The notes below the pieces were generated by a model that was not told the DNA's origin, ran no database searches, and was given only the letters and a program-made list of their open reading frames with translations. From contig DHDI01000012.1 of assembly GCA_002399285.1 (NCBI GenBank), positions 1 through 64,000 on the forward strand: a stretch of DNA of 64,000 bases. Direction: 5' to 3'. Origin of the DNA: Thermoanaerobacterales bacterium UBA4880. GTDB lineage: Bacteria > Bacillota > Thermoanaerobacteria > Thermoanaerobacterales > UBA4877. The translations under genes were made by a program, and so were the position numbers. This document shows, piece after piece, positions 8,314 through 17,578 of this stretch (the first letter of the stretch is position 1; each line of letters starts with the position of its first letter).

Positions 8314-9302
8314 AGCAACTTATAGAGAAGCTGACCTCGGTATACGGGCCGTCGGGGAACGAGGAGCCGATAAGGGAGGCCATAAGGCATGAGATAGAGG
8401 GCTATGTCGATGAGATAAGCACCGATACCCTGGGCAACCTCATAGCCGTGAAGAAGGGCGGCGGCAGCAGGGTGATGCTGGCCGCGCATATGGACCAGAT
8501 CGGCCTGGTCGTGACCTACATAGACGACGCCGGATTTTTGAGGTTCGCCCCCGCGGGAGGCTTCGCCGTCACCGACCTCATAGACAGGAAGGTGATCTTC
8601 GGGAACGGCACCGTAGGCGTAGTCAGCTACGAAAATGAGATCAAGGAGATAAAGGACGTCACCTTAAACAACATGTATATAGATATTGGAGCAAAGGACA
8701 GGCAGGACGCCTCAACCAAGGTAAAGGTGGGGGACATTGCGGTATACTATTCGACCTTTGGGGGAAACGGCGACTGCGTGACGTCCCGTGCCCTGGATAA
8801 CAGGGCGTCTTGCGCCGTGCTCATAGAGACCATAAAGAAGCTCAAGAGCTCGCCCCATGAGATATACTTCGTGTTTACGGTGCAGGAGGAGCTGGGCTGC
8901 CGTGGAGCGACGACGGCGGCGTTTGCCATCGAGCCCTACGCAGCCATAGCGGTGGACGTTACTGACACCGGGGACACCCCCAAGTCTCAGCCCATGGCTG
9001 TGAAGCTAGGGGCGGGCCCGGCCATAAAGGTATTCGACGAAATGGTGATGGTGCACCCCGCCATAAAGAACGCCATGATAGACGAAGCGGAAAAGTTGGG
9101 AATACCCTATCAGATGGAGGTATTAAGAGGAGGCGGCACCGATACGGGGGTCATTGCCCTCAGCAAAAGCGGAGTCCCCTCGGGATGTCTTTCCATTCCA
9201 TGCCGGTACGTCCACTCGGACAGCGAGATGGCGGACATTACCGATATGGAGAATGGTGTCAAGCTGCTCACCGGACTGCTGACAGACGGAATTAGAATAT
9301 AG
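8310..9302 (+). CDS. M42 family metallo-aminopeptidase, copy 3
   Basis: The 330-residue last member starts in an ATGA overlap with copy 2. Motifs are AAHMDQIGL (His60, Asp62), ALDNRAS, TVQEELGCRGA, AVDVTDTGDTP and IPCRYVHSDSE. The usual DEVG reads DQIG, and the DDR motif is DNR, a small departure from the other two copies. A strong terminator follows the stop, closing the operon. Confidence 0.92.
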   Translation: MKQLIEKLTSVYGPSGNEEPIREAIRHEIEGYVDEISTDTLGNLIAVKKGGGSRVMLAAHMDQIGLVVTYIDDAGFLRFAPAGGFAVTDLIDRKVIFGNGTVGVVSYENEIKEIKDVTLNNMYIDIGAKDRQDASTKVKVGDIAVYYSTFGGNGDCVTSRALDNRASCAVLIETIKKLKSSPHEIYFVFTVQEELGCRGATTAAFAIEPYAAIAVDVTDTGDTPKSQPMAVKLGAGPAIKVFDEMVMVHPAIKNAMIDEAEKLGIPYQMEVLRGGGTDTGVIALSKSGVPSGCLSIPCRYVHSDSEMADITDMENGVKLLTGLLTDGIRI

Positions 9303-9334
9303 ATTATAGATGATACATGATAGATGATAGATTA

Positions 9335-9374
9335 ATGCCCGGGAAATAATTTGTATTTTCCCGGGCATTTTTTT
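9335..9374 (+). terminator. Terminator of the M42 operon
   Basis: ATGCCCGGGAAA pairs perfectly with TTTCCCGGGCAT (loop of ten bases), followed by a run of T. This is a textbook rho-independent terminator. Confidence 0.9.
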
Positions 9375-9423
9375 GCCGTAGTAAAAAGCGGTGTTCATTC
9401 ATCGGCAATAGCGCAGGCTTTTT

Positions 9424-9485
9424 ATGCTTTAACAATGGGAGGGCGTGACAAGTTTCGGTTTAGTAAAAGAATACCGGTCAAACTG
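9424..9485 (+). pseudogene. Relic of a ku gene 5' end
   Basis: This stretch aligns with the first bases of the intact ku gene at 9757. Starting at the ATG, 32 of the first 41 aligned bases agree by eye, and after a small indel both share ATACCGGTCAA. In the relic the third codon is TAA, so it is not translated. It lies 333 bases upstream of the functional gene in the same orientation. Confidence 0.7.
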
Positions 9486-9555
9486 TAAGCTGTGACGATC
9501 ATATAGCCGTGATATTGTCATTGGTCATATCATTACTAACATTCCTTGAGCGAGT

Positions 9556-9675
9556 CTACGAAGGTTCCAATCCGGACAGCGCGATAGCATTATGGATGCT
9601 GGTCTCGCTGTAATCCTGGAACAGGGTAATATTGTCCTTTATGCCGGCTTCAAACATGAAGACGTCCTGATGTAG
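9556..9675 (-). pseudogene. Relic fragment of an ABC transporter ATPase
   Basis: The minus strand encodes about 39 residues including QDVFMFEAGIKDNITLF and YSETSIHNAIALSGL, ending at a stop. This is the Q-loop and following helical part of an exporter-type ABC ATPase. There is no Walker A upstream and no signature downstream, so only a fragment remains. It does not match the ABC exporter at 666-4285 closely and probably came from another gene. Confidence 0.65.
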
Positions 9676-9756
9676 CTGAGGCGGTCTAGCATGTGGAATT
9701 GTACGACGATAGGATATATTTATATATAACCGGCAACAATAACACGGGGTGATTTT

Positions 9757-10566
9757 ATGCGTTCATTATGGAAGGGCGCGATAAGCTTCGGCTTAGTCAG
9801 CATACCGGTCAAGCTTTTCGCAGCCACGGAAGACCATACCACTCATTTCAGGCAGCTTCACAAGGAGTGCAAGACTCCCATAAAATACGAGAAGGTGTGT
9901 CCCGTATGCAACAGGACCGTGAGCGACGACGAGATAGTGCGGGGCTATGAGTACCAGCCGGGGAAGTTCGTCATCGTGAGTGACGAGGACTTAGAGAGGA
10001 TACCTGTGGACAGCGTCAGGAGCATAGACATCTTGGACTTTACGGATATAAGCAGGATAGACCCCATATATTACGACAAGACTTACTACATAGCGCCGGA
10101 GGATATAGGGGCCAAGGCCTATGTGCTGCTGCGGGATTCAATGAAAAAGACCAATACCGTAGCCATCGCCAAGGTGGTGATAAGGTCAAAGCAGGACCTG
10201 GCCTGTCTGAGGGTATTCGACGGCGATTATATGGCTATGGAGACCATGTTCTTCCCCGACGAGATAAGAAAGACGGACGAGCTTTCTCCCATAAGGCAGG
10301 TGGAGCCGCGGGGCAGTGAGGTGGAGATGTCGGAGCAGCTGATAAAAACCATGAAATCGGACTTTGCACCGGAAAAGTACGACGATACCTACAGGAAGGC
10401 ATTGCTGGAGATCATAGAGGCCAAGGTGCAGGGGCAGGAGGTCGTGGTCCCCCAGAAGGCGGAGCAGCCGGACAGCACCCTTGATCTGGTGGCCGCGCTA
10501 AAGGCCAGCATAGAAGCGGCTGAGAAGGGCGGAGGCAAGAAGGGACGAAAGAGAAAAGAGGCATAA
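9757..10566 (+). CDS. ku: Ku protein, non-homologous end joining
   Basis: This 269-residue protein is a bacterial Ku: a homodimeric ring that threads onto broken DNA ends and recruits LigD. It shows the conserved start SLWKGAISFGLVSIPVKLF, the LHKECKTPIKYEKVCP segment, VRGYEYQPGKFVIVSDEDLE, and a Lys/Arg-rich tail (GKKGRKRKEA) typical of bacterial Ku. GGGGTG precedes the ATG. Four bases separate it from ligD, so the two are co-expressed. A decayed second ku start lies upstream. Confidence 0.95.
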   Translation: MRSLWKGAISFGLVSIPVKLFAATEDHTTHFRQLHKECKTPIKYEKVCPVCNRTVSDDEIVRGYEYQPGKFVIVSDEDLERIPVDSVRSIDILDFTDISRIDPIYYDKTYYIAPEDIGAKAYVLLRDSMKKTNTVAIAKVVIRSKQDLACLRVFDGDYMAMETMFFPDEIRKTDELSPIRQVEPRGSEVEMSEQLIKTMKSDFAPEKYDDTYRKALLEIIEAKVQGQEVVVPQKAEQPDSTLDLVAALKASIEAAEKGGGKKGRKRKEA

Positions 10567-10570
10567 GGGC

Positions 10571-11479
10571 ATGTCCATGATGGATGAGAGGGTCTCGCCG
10601 ATGCTGGCGTCCCAGGGAGGGACGCCTTTCGATGATCCCGGCTGGATATATGAGATCAAATGGGATGGTTCGCGGACCATCGCTTTTTTGTCTGACAAGG
10701 TGGGGCTGCAGGACAGGAGGCTCAAGAATATAACGGGCAATTTTCCCGAGCTCATGCAAATCAATAAGTGCCTTAAGGTCAAGGAGGCCATACTGGACGG
10801 CGAGCTTGTGGTCATGAAGGACGACAAGCCTCACTTCAGGAGCATCCTGGCCAGGAAAAACAGGGAGGACCCTTTCAAAATAGAGCTGCTCAGCAAGTCT
10901 ATGCCCGCCCTGTTTATAACCTGGGACATACTGTATGCGGACGGGAGGTCATTAATAAACCTGCCGCTTTTGGAGCGCAAAGAGATACTGGCGGATTCCG
11001 TGGAGCCGGGAAACGGCCTGGCCGTTTCCGACTTCATACCCGGGCACGGCAAACTTCTCTATGAACAGACCGGCGAGAGGGGATTGGAGGGAGTCATGGC
11101 TAAAAAGGCCGACTCCAGGTACTATGTAGGCAAGAGGAGCAGTCTGTGGCTCAAACTAAAACACCTCATCACGCTGGACGCAGTTATCATGGGCTACAGG
11201 ACTGACAAGACCGCGCTGGTTGTTGGATTATATGATGAAGAGGGCAGACTTATACCCATAGGGGGCGTGGAATCGGGGCTGTCTCAGAAGGAATTATCGG
11301 CCTTCATGCAGGCGGCCGGGGGAATAAAGACGCAGCGTGAGGATAATATACAGTGGATAGAGCCGCTGCTCGTCTGTGGAGTGAGGTTCATGGAGTGGTC
11401 GGAGAACATGAAGATGAGGGCGCCCTCTTTCGGGGGGTTCAAATATGATATAAGGCCGGGCCGCTGTCGCTTTCCTTAA
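10571..11479 (+). CDS. ligD: ATP-dependent DNA ligase, LigD-type ligase domain
   Basis: This 302-residue enzyme seals double-strand breaks with Ku. The adenylation motif is YEIKWDGSR with nucleophile Lys30; other nucleotidyltransferase motifs are ILDGELV, EGVMAKK and LWLKLK. An OB-fold follows from about residue 200 and ends FKYDIRPGRCRFP. The protein is the ligase module only: the polymerase and phosphoesterase domains found in Mycobacterium or Pseudomonas LigD are absent, and no separate copies lie nearby. A degraded copy of its 3' end follows at 11656-11733. Confidence 0.93.
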   Translation: MSMMDERVSPMLASQGGTPFDDPGWIYEIKWDGSRTIAFLSDKVGLQDRRLKNITGNFPELMQINKCLKVKEAILDGELVVMKDDKPHFRSILARKNREDPFKIELLSKSMPALFITWDILYADGRSLINLPLLERKEILADSVEPGNGLAVSDFIPGHGKLLYEQTGERGLEGVMAKKADSRYYVGKRSSLWLKLKHLITLDAVIMGYRTDKTALVVGLYDEEGRLIPIGGVESGLSQKELSAFMQAAGGIKTQREDNIQWIEPLLVCGVRFMEWSENMKMRAPSFGGFKYDIRPGRCRFP

Positions 11480-11520
11480 ATGCTTCGCATTGTAATTATA
11501 ATATTAGTGTTAAAAATTTA
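11470..11520 (+). repeat. Direct repeat, copy 1 (spans the ligD stop)
   Basis: A 17-base exact direct repeat CTTTCCTTAAATGCTTC begins here and again at 11683. Similar AT-rich sequence follows in both, giving about 51 bases of relatedness. Copy 1 encodes the last residues and stop of ligD. Confidence 0.7.
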
Positions 11521-11910
11521 CAAAACCATGGGAACATAAGATCAAATTTATAATCAATGGTGATCCTAAGGGAAATTATCAAGAGCAACTATACGGATAT
11601 ATACCCCGTCTTAGTCTAAAACCTATGGAAGGAATACTTTCTTTGACTTTATCATAAATATCCTATAGGTAACTATTGTACCCTTTCCTTAAATGCTTCA
11701 ATGAGTAAATTATAATATAGTATCTAAAATTTAGCAATTTACTAATATTATAATTAATGAAAACGCTTTTATAAGAAACGCAGCAGAAATCATAGCAATA
11801 TTAAGATAAAACCGTAAAAAGGAATTATAGAGATATATTTCACTATTTGCAAAAAAATATATGGTAATGATAAGCTTTAAGTTAGATCAATTAAGAAGGG
11901 GGAGGGGAAT
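11480..11910. other. AT-rich region with ligD relic, upstream of oppA
   Basis: About 430 bases that are much more AT-rich than the neighbours contain a decayed copy of the ligD 3' end (11656-11733). A start-less open frame runs about 47 codons to a stop near 11651 and is not recognisable. The oppA promoter must lie near 11845-11875 (TTGCAA followed about 18 bases later by TAAGCT is one possibility), but no clear consensus is seen. Confidence 0.5.
11656..11733 (+). pseudogene. Relic of a ligD 3' end
   Basis: This segment aligns with 11441-11520, the last codons of ligD plus downstream sequence. Shared blocks include AAATAT, TATA-GG, and the exact 17-mer at 11683-11699 that contains the stop codon. 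The rest has drifted to AT. It looks like a duplicated and decayed gene end. Confidence 0.6.
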
Positions 11911-13671
11911 ATGAAAAAGAAGTCATCAGTGTTTTTTGCTCTATTGCTTGTCTTTGCCATGCTGCTCACAGCATGCGGCACTTCGACGGGCACAAATACC
12001 CAGACGCAAAATACGCCGGCCAAGGGGTCTGCCCCTACGGATGTATCCAAAGCCGAGTCTTCGGTGGTGAAGGTCATTGCGGCATCTGATCCTGCCAAGC
12101 TGCCGGATGCTGCCAAGAACAGGAAGGATACGCTCATCGTGGGCACTACGGCGCCGTCGGGCAAATTCTGTCCTATCTACAGCGATTCTCGGTATGACGC
12201 GTGGGTGACGGACCTTGTCTTTGACTCGCTTCTTATGAACGATGCCAAGGGCAATGCTATACCCAATGTGGCGGAGAGTTGGGACGTATCGGAGGACGGC
12301 AAGACGTACACCTTCCATCTCAAGAAGGGTATAAAGTTCAGCGACGGCAAGGAACTTACGGCAAAGGATGTGGAATTTACATACACCTCCATAGCAGACC
12401 CCAATTATGACGGCCCCAGGATGGACGCCGTGATGGACATCGTGGGATACGACGATTATCACAACGACAAGGGGGGCAAGGTGGCCAATCTGGAGGGCAT
12501 AAAGGTCATCGACGATTATACCATTTCATTTACCCTGAAGGACGTCAATGCTTCCGCTCTTATCAGTAACTTTGGCTACGGCATCATGAGCAAAGATTAC
12601 TATGGTTTTGAGAAGGGCGATACGCAGAAGCTCAAGGATCTGTTCCTGAAGCCGATGGGTTCGGGAGCATACCTGTTTAAGGACTACAAGGCGGGACAGG
12701 AGATAGACTTTGAGGCCAAGCCCGATTACTGGAAGGGCGCTCCAAAGATAAAGAACATCATAATGAAGGTCACCAATGCCGATACGCAGATACAGGAGCT
12801 CACTACGGGCGGCGTGGATGTGGATATAGTGGCGGCCAGGCCGGAGAACGTCCAGCTGCTTCAGGACGCCGGCTTCTTGGATGTCCTGCACTTTCCTTCC
12901 AACAGCTACGGCTACCTCGGCATGAATCTGAGGCTGGACAAATTCAGCGACAAAAAGGTGAGGCAGGCCCTCATGTATGGTCTCAACCGCCAGGGCTTCA
13001 TCGACACATACTACAAGGGCTACGGCCAGGTGTGCAATGCGCCGGCATCGCCGGTATCATGGGCATACACCGACAAGCTCAACGATTATGCGTACGATCC
13101 CGACAAGGCAAACCAGCTCTTAGACGATGCGGGCTGGATCAAGAAGGACGATGGCTTCAGGTATAAGGACGGCGAGAAGTTCGTCATACACTGGATGACG
13201 TACACCGGGAGCAAGTACGTCGATACCCTCATACCCATAGTCAAGGACAACTGGGGCAAGCTGGGCATTGAGGTGGTGCCGGAGCTGATGGAGTTCTCCA
13301 CACTCTCCACCAAGGTATACGACGAGCAGAATTTCGAGCTGTATAACATGGCCTGGACGCTGTCCATAGATCCCGATCCTTCCGGCATATTCTCCATAAA
13401 GCAGGCGGAGAAGGGCGGATTCAACTCGGGAGGATGGGACAATAAAGAGAGCGAAGAGCTGATACAGCAGGGCCTCAGGGAGACTGACCAGGCGAAGAGG
13501 AAAGAGATATACCAGCAATGGATGGAATTGGCAAACGACGATCTTCCTTACATCTTCCTGAGCTATGCCGACGATGCGTACGGCGTAAGCTCCAGGGTAA
13601 AGAATCTGGTGGTAAGCCCATATGAAGAGTGGACGTATAACGTCTATCAGACCGAACTGGCAAATCAATAA
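11911..13671 (+). CDS. oppA: Oligopeptide ABC transporter substrate-binding lipoprotein
   Basis: This 586-residue lipoprotein of the family-5 solute-binding proteins captures peptides outside the membrane. The signal peptide ends in a lipobox (LLTACG), followed by a low-complexity Thr/Gln linker. Family features include VAESWDVSEDGKTYTFHLKK, FSDGKELTAKDVEFTY, GSGAYLF and VRQALMYGLNR. GGGGGAGGGG precedes the ATG. It heads the five-gene opp operon and is followed by a stem-loop that probably sets its higher expression. Nickel, heme or di/tripeptide binding are alternatives within the family. Confidence 0.92.
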   Translation: MKKKSSVFFALLLVFAMLLTACGTSTGTNTQTQNTPAKGSAPTDVSKAESSVVKVIAASDPAKLPDAAKNRKDTLIVGTTAPSGKFCPIYSDSRYDAWVTDLVFDSLLMNDAKGNAIPNVAESWDVSEDGKTYTFHLKKGIKFSDGKELTAKDVEFTYTSIADPNYDGPRMDAVMDIVGYDDYHNDKGGKVANLEGIKVIDDYTISFTLKDVNASALISNFGYGIMSKDYYGFEKGDTQKLKDLFLKPMGSGAYLFKDYKAGQEIDFEAKPDYWKGAPKIKNIIMKVTNADTQIQELTTGGVDVDIVAARPENVQLLQDAGFLDVLHFPSNSYGYLGMNLRLDKFSDKKVRQALMYGLNRQGFIDTYYKGYGQVCNAPASPVSWAYTDKLNDYAYDPDKANQLLDDAGWIKKDDGFRYKDGEKFVIHWMTYTGSKYVDTLIPIVKDNWGKLGIEVVPELMEFSTLSTKVYDEQNFELYNMAWTLSIDPDPSGIFSIKQAEKGGFNSGGWDNKESEELIQQGLRETDQAKRKEIYQQWMELANDDLPYIFLSYADDAYGVSSRVKNLVVSPYEEWTYNVYQTELANQ

Positions 13672-13678
13672 AACAGGC

Positions 13679-13703
13679 TGCGCCCGGCCTTAGGCCGGGC
13701 GCA
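13679..13703 (+). terminator. Intercistronic stem-loop between oppA and oppB
   Basis: TGCGCCCGGCC and GGCCGGGCGCA form an 11-base perfect stem with a three-base loop. There is no T-run, so it more likely stabilises the oppA message or partly terminates, as is usual between binding-protein and permease genes. Confidence 0.75.
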
Positions 13704-13724
13704 TATTTCAAAGGAGGGAGACTT

Positions 13725-14687
13725 TTGAGGCAGTACATCACGAGAAGACTCATACAGATGATCCCCATACTGATAGGCGTATCCATTCTCCTTTTCTGCA
13801 TACTGCAGATGGCTCCGGGCGACATATTATCAGCCAATGTAAACCCGCATATGACCGCGGAGATCAAACAGGAGCTCAGGCATCAGATGCATTTGGACCA
13901 GCCTGCGTACGTACAGTACTTCTATTGGATGAAGGGAGTGGTGAAGGGCGATTTCGGTGATTCATACTATTTTAAACAGCCGGTAACTACGGTCATCAAG
14001 ACCTATATATGGAATTCATTTATTCTTTCTCTTGTGTCGTTTATACTGAGCGTTATCATTTCCATACCCATAGGCGTGGTATCCGCCACCAGGCAGTATT
14101 CCAAGTTCGACTATTTCTTTACGGTGGTGGCGCTTATAGGCATATCCATTCCAGCCTTTTATTTCGGTCTGCTTCTCATAAAGTGGTTTGCCGTGGATCT
14201 GCATGCCTTTCCAGTATCGGGTATGTCGACGCCGGGGACTAATCTAAGAGGCATCGGCGCGGCCGGGGATACGCTGTATCATATGTTCCTGCCCTGTCTG
14301 GTGTTGACCCTCGGCAGCGTGGCAGAGCTTATGAGATACACCCGTTCGTCCATGCTGGAAGTAATAAAACAGGACTACATTAAGACAGCCAGGGCAAAGG
14401 GACTTAAGGAAAAGGTCGTCATATACAAGCACGCCCTGAGGAACGCCATGATACCCGTGGTGACTATATTCGGCATGTGGCTGCCCAGTCTGTTTTCCGG
14501 CGCCATACTTACAGAATCCATATTCAACTGGCCGGGTATCGGTCCCATTGAGCTGCTGGCGGTAAACAACAGGGATTATCCGCTGCTCATGGGCATTAAC
14601 CTGATACTTGCCCTCCTTACCCTGCTGGGCAATCTGCTCGCCGACATTACCTATGCGCTGATCGATCCCAGGATCAGGCTGAAATGA
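13725..14687 (+). CDS. oppB: Oligopeptide ABC transporter permease, OppB/DppB type
   Basis: This 320-residue inner-membrane permease begins MRQYITRRLIQMIPILIGVS, the standard OppB N-terminus, and has about six membrane segments. The cytoplasmic EAA loop reads YIKTARAKGLKEKVVIYKHA and contacts the ATPases. Translation starts at TTG 13725, eight or so bases after AAGGAGGGAG. It forms the pore with the next gene product. Confidence 0.93.
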   Translation: MRQYITRRLIQMIPILIGVSILLFCILQMAPGDILSANVNPHMTAEIKQELRHQMHLDQPAYVQYFYWMKGVVKGDFGDSYYFKQPVTTVIKTYIWNSFILSLVSFILSVIISIPIGVVSATRQYSKFDYFFTVVALIGISIPAFYFGLLLIKWFAVDLHAFPVSGMSTPGTNLRGIGAAGDTLYHMFLPCLVLTLGSVAELMRYTRSSMLEVIKQDYIKTARAKGLKEKVVIYKHALRNAMIPVVTIFGMWLPSLFSGAILTESIFNWPGIGPIELLAVNNRDYPLLMGINLILALLTLLGNLLADITYALIDPRIRLK

Positions 14688-14705
14688 GAATGGAGATGAT
14701 AGGAT

Positions 14706-15620
14706 ATGGAAGCAAAGACTATTGAAGAGGGCGGGTCAGAAGAAGAAGTGATAATGAGCCCGTGGAAACTGGCATGGAGACGGCTGAAGAAGAACAAGCT
14801 GGCCATGTTTGGACTCTATGTGCTTGCGTTTATGGTTTTGATATCGGTGGTGGGCCCTCTGCTGTCTCCCTACACGATGGAGCAGATGGACCTTTCAAAT
14901 ATACAGTCGCCGCCGTCGCTCACGCATCCGCTGGGCACGGACGAGGTGGGAAGGGACGAAATGACGAGGCTCTTTTATGCCGGAAGGATATCGCTTTCCG
15001 TGGGGCTGTTTGCGGTGGTCATAAGTACCGTCATAGGCAGTGCTCTCGGCGGGATAGCGGGCTACTACGGCGGATTCGTCGATTCCCTGATAATGCGTAT
15101 CGTGGACATATTTATGTCGTTCCCGTTTTTGCCGCTGCTCATCACCATAGCGGCGGTGATGTCAGACTGGAAGGTGCCTCCGCAGTACAGGATGTTTGTG
15201 GTGATGATACTGATAGGCGTTCTGTCCTGGCCGGGCCTTACCAGGATAGTGAGGGGCCAGATACTGTCGCTCCGGGAGCAGGAATTCATGCAGGCGGCGG
15301 AGGCTCTGGGGATAAGGGACAAGAGCAAGATATTCCGGCATCTGCTGCCCAATACCTATGCCTCCATCATAGTTTCGGCCACCCTCGGTCTGGGCAGCGC
15401 CATACTCACCGAATCCTCGCTGAGCTTTCTGGGTTTAGGTGTGACGCCTCCCACGCCGTCGTGGGGACAGATGGTCCAGGTGGCGAGGGACCTCTATACC
15501 CTGCAGATGCAGCCGTGGCTCTGGGTGCCGCCGGGCATATGCATATTCCTTACGGTTATGGCTATCAATCTTTTTGGAGACGGCCTCAGGGATGCATTAG
15601 ACCCGCGGCTGAATAGATAG
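14706..15620 (+). CDS. oppC: Oligopeptide ABC transporter permease, OppC/DppC type
   Basis: This 304-residue permease has the OppC layout: a cytoplasmic N-terminal stretch rich in acidic residues, a first helix, the HPLGTDEVGRDEMTRLFYAG motif, then five helices. The EAA loop is EFMQAAEALGIRDKSKIFRH and the LSFLGLGVTPPTPSWG motif follows near the end. The start lies 18 bases after oppB. Confidence 0.93.
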   Translation: MEAKTIEEGGSEEEVIMSPWKLAWRRLKKNKLAMFGLYVLAFMVLISVVGPLLSPYTMEQMDLSNIQSPPSLTHPLGTDEVGRDEMTRLFYAGRISLSVGLFAVVISTVIGSALGGIAGYYGGFVDSLIMRIVDIFMSFPFLPLLITIAAVMSDWKVPPQYRMFVVMILIGVLSWPGLTRIVRGQILSLREQEFMQAAEALGIRDKSKIFRHLLPNTYASIIVSATLGLGSAILTESSLSFLGLGVTPPTPSWGQMVQVARDLYTLQMQPWLWVPPGICIFLTVMAINLFGDGLRDALDPRLNR

Positions 15621-15632
15621 GAGGGATGGATC

Positions 15633-16607
15633 GTGACAGAGGATCTGCTGTCCGTACGCGACCTGAGGACCTATTTCCCAACGGAGGATGGTCTGGTAAA
15701 GGCCGTGGACGGGATAAGCTTTAAGATAAAAAAGGGAGAAATGGTGGGCATCGTCGGCGAATCGGGCTGCGGCAAGAGCATGACGGCCATGTCCATTCTG
15801 CGGCTGATAGACCCGCCGGGAAAGATAGAATCGGGCGAGATATTGTTTGACGGCGTAAACTTAACCAAATTAAAGGAAACGGAGATACAGAAGATCAGGG
15901 GAGGAAGCATATCCATAATATTCCAGGAGCCCATGACCTCGCTCAATCCGGTATTCACCATCGGAGAACAGATAGAGGAGGCCATAATGCTGCATCAGGG
16001 ACTGGATAAGGAAAAGGCGCGGGAAGCAGCGGTAAAGATGCTGAACACCGTGGGCATACCGCGGGCAGACGAGGTGGTGGACGAATATCCCCATGAGCTT
16101 TCCGGCGGTATGAGGCAGAGGGCGATGATAGCCATGGCCATATCCTGCAACCCCAAGCTGCTCATTGCCGACGAACCTACGACGGCGCTGGACGTTACCA
16201 TACAGGCTCAGATACTGGAGCTGATGAAGGACCTGCAGAATCGGCTGGGATCTTCGGTCATGCTCATTACCCACGACCTCGGCGTGATCGCGGAGATGGC
16301 CAGCTACGTGATAGTCATGTATGCGGGCAAGATAGTGGAGGAGGCCGAGGTGACGGAGCTCTTTAAGCACGCTAAGCACCCGTACACCATGGGGCTGCTG
16401 CAGTCCAAACCCGTCATAGTGAAGGACGAGGACAGGCTGAAATCCATACCCGGCCAGGTGCCCAATCCGCTGCATATGCCGAAGGGATGCTATTTTCATC
16501 CCCGCTGCGAATTTGCGACCGATAAATGCAGAGAGAGCCAGCCGCAGCTAAAAGAGGTATGCGAAGGACATAAGGCTGCCTGCTGGTTGTATGAGGGGGC
16601 GATGTAA
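15633..16607 (+). CDS. oppD: Oligopeptide ABC transporter ATPase, OppD type
   Basis: This 324-residue ATPase has Walker A GESGCGKS, signature LSGGMRQR, Walker [13 protein letters not shown] and switch His in LITHDLGV. The C-terminal oligopeptide-transporter extension carries the Cys pattern [14 protein letters not shown], typical of a [4Fe-4S]-binding OppD/DppD tail. The GTG start at 15633 follows AGGAGGGA. It pairs with the OppF product, whose gene overlaps its stop. Confidence 0.93.
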   Translation: MTEDLLSVRDLRTYFPTEDGLVKAVDGISFKIKKGEMVGIVGESGCGKSMTAMSILRLIDPPGKIESGEILFDGVNLTKLKETEIQKIRGGSISIIFQEPMTSLNPVFTIGEQIEEAIMLHQGLDKEKAREAAVKMLNTVGIPRADEVVDEYPHELSGGMRQRAMIAMAISCNPKLLIADEPTTALDVTIQAQILELMKDLQNRLGSSVMLITHDLGVIAEMASYVIVMYAGKIVEEAEVTELFKHAKHPYTMGLLQSKPVIVKDEDRLKSIPGQVPNPLHMPKGCYFHPRCEFATDKCRESQPQLKEVCEGHKAACWLYEGAM

Positions 16608-17572
16608 TGGGCGAGGTGTTGTTAAAGGTAGATGATCTCAAGAAGTATTTTCCAATAACGGAGGGCGTATTCCAGCACACCGTCGGATATGTGAAGGCGG
16701 TGGACGGGGTATCCTTTGAGATAAATAAGGGAGAGACCTTCGGCCTAGTTGGCGAGTCGGGCTGCGGCAAGACCACCCTCGGACGGACGATAATAAGGCT
16801 GCAGGATAAGACGGAGGGAGACGTGACCTTTAAGGGAATGAAGGTCTTTGACCTGAAAAAGGAGGAACTTCGGAAACTGCGTCCCAAAATGCAGATAATA
16901 TTTCAGGACCCATACAGCTCGCTCAATCCGAGGATGACCGTGGGGGAGATCGTAGGGGAGGCCCTGGCAGAGCACGGCATGGCGGCCGGCAGGGAAGTGG
17001 AGGACAGGGTGCTGAAGACCTTGGAGCTGTGCGGCCTCAGCCCGTACCATATCAAGAGATATCCCCACGAGTTTTCGGGGGGCCAGAGGCAGAGGATAGG
17101 CATTGCCAGAGCGCTCATCCTGAATCCCGACTTCGTCGTGGCCGATGAGCCGGTGTCTGCCCTGGACGTATCCATTCAGGCGCAGATCGTCAATCTTCTG
17201 ATGGATCTGCAGCAAAGCTACGGCTTTACATACCTGTTCATTTCCCACGACCTGAGCGTGGTAAAGCATATAAGCCACAGGGTGGGCGTGATGTACGTGG
17301 GGTCGTTAGTGGAGATGGCGGACAAAAAGGAGCTCTATGCAAACCCGCTGCATCCATACACCAAGGCGCTGCTGTCGGCGGTGCCGATACCCGACCCTAC
17401 GATAAAAAGAGATAGGATAATACTGGAGGGTGACATTCCCAGCCCGGCAAATCCTCCATCGGGCTGCAAGTTCCATACGCGCTGCCCCTATGCGATGGAA
17501 AAATGCAGCGAGGAGATACCCGAATACAGGAACGTGGGAGGCGGGCATTTCGTTGCCTGTCACCTGGTATAG
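16607..17572 (+). CDS. oppF: Oligopeptide ABC transporter ATPase, OppF type
   Basis: This 321-residue second ATPase starts in a TAATG overlap with oppD. Walker A is GESGCGKTT, signature FSGGQRQR, Walker [13 protein letters not shown], and the switch region LFISHDLSV. The C-terminal tail has [14 protein letters not shown], as in OppD. Together the five genes form a complete importer, presumably feeding peptides to the M42 peptidases upstream. Confidence 0.93.
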   Translation: MGEVLLKVDDLKKYFPITEGVFQHTVGYVKAVDGVSFEINKGETFGLVGESGCGKTTLGRTIIRLQDKTEGDVTFKGMKVFDLKKEELRKLRPKMQIIFQDPYSSLNPRMTVGEIVGEALAEHGMAAGREVEDRVLKTLELCGLSPYHIKRYPHEFSGGQRQRIGIARALILNPDFVVADEPVSALDVSIQAQIVNLLMDLQQSYGFTYLFISHDLSVVKHISHRVGVMYVGSLVEMADKKELYANPLHPYTKALLSAVPIPDPTIKRDRIILEGDIPSPANPPSGCKFHTRCPYAMEKCSEEIPEYRNVGGGHFVACHLV

Positions 17573-17578
17573 GCGGTG

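Larger units (their letters stand above)
9375..9756. other. Intergenic region with two gene relics before ku
   Basis: About 380 bases carry no intact gene but hold a decayed copy of the ku start (9424-9485) and an antisense fragment of an ABC ATPase (9556-9675). AT-rich sequence near 9710-9730 probably contains the ku promoter. Confidence 0.6.

Noticed and set aside
11520-11655. Start-less open frame of about 47 codons downstream of ligD
   Set aside because: No start codon, no ribosome site and strong AT drift; it is probably non-coding or decayed.
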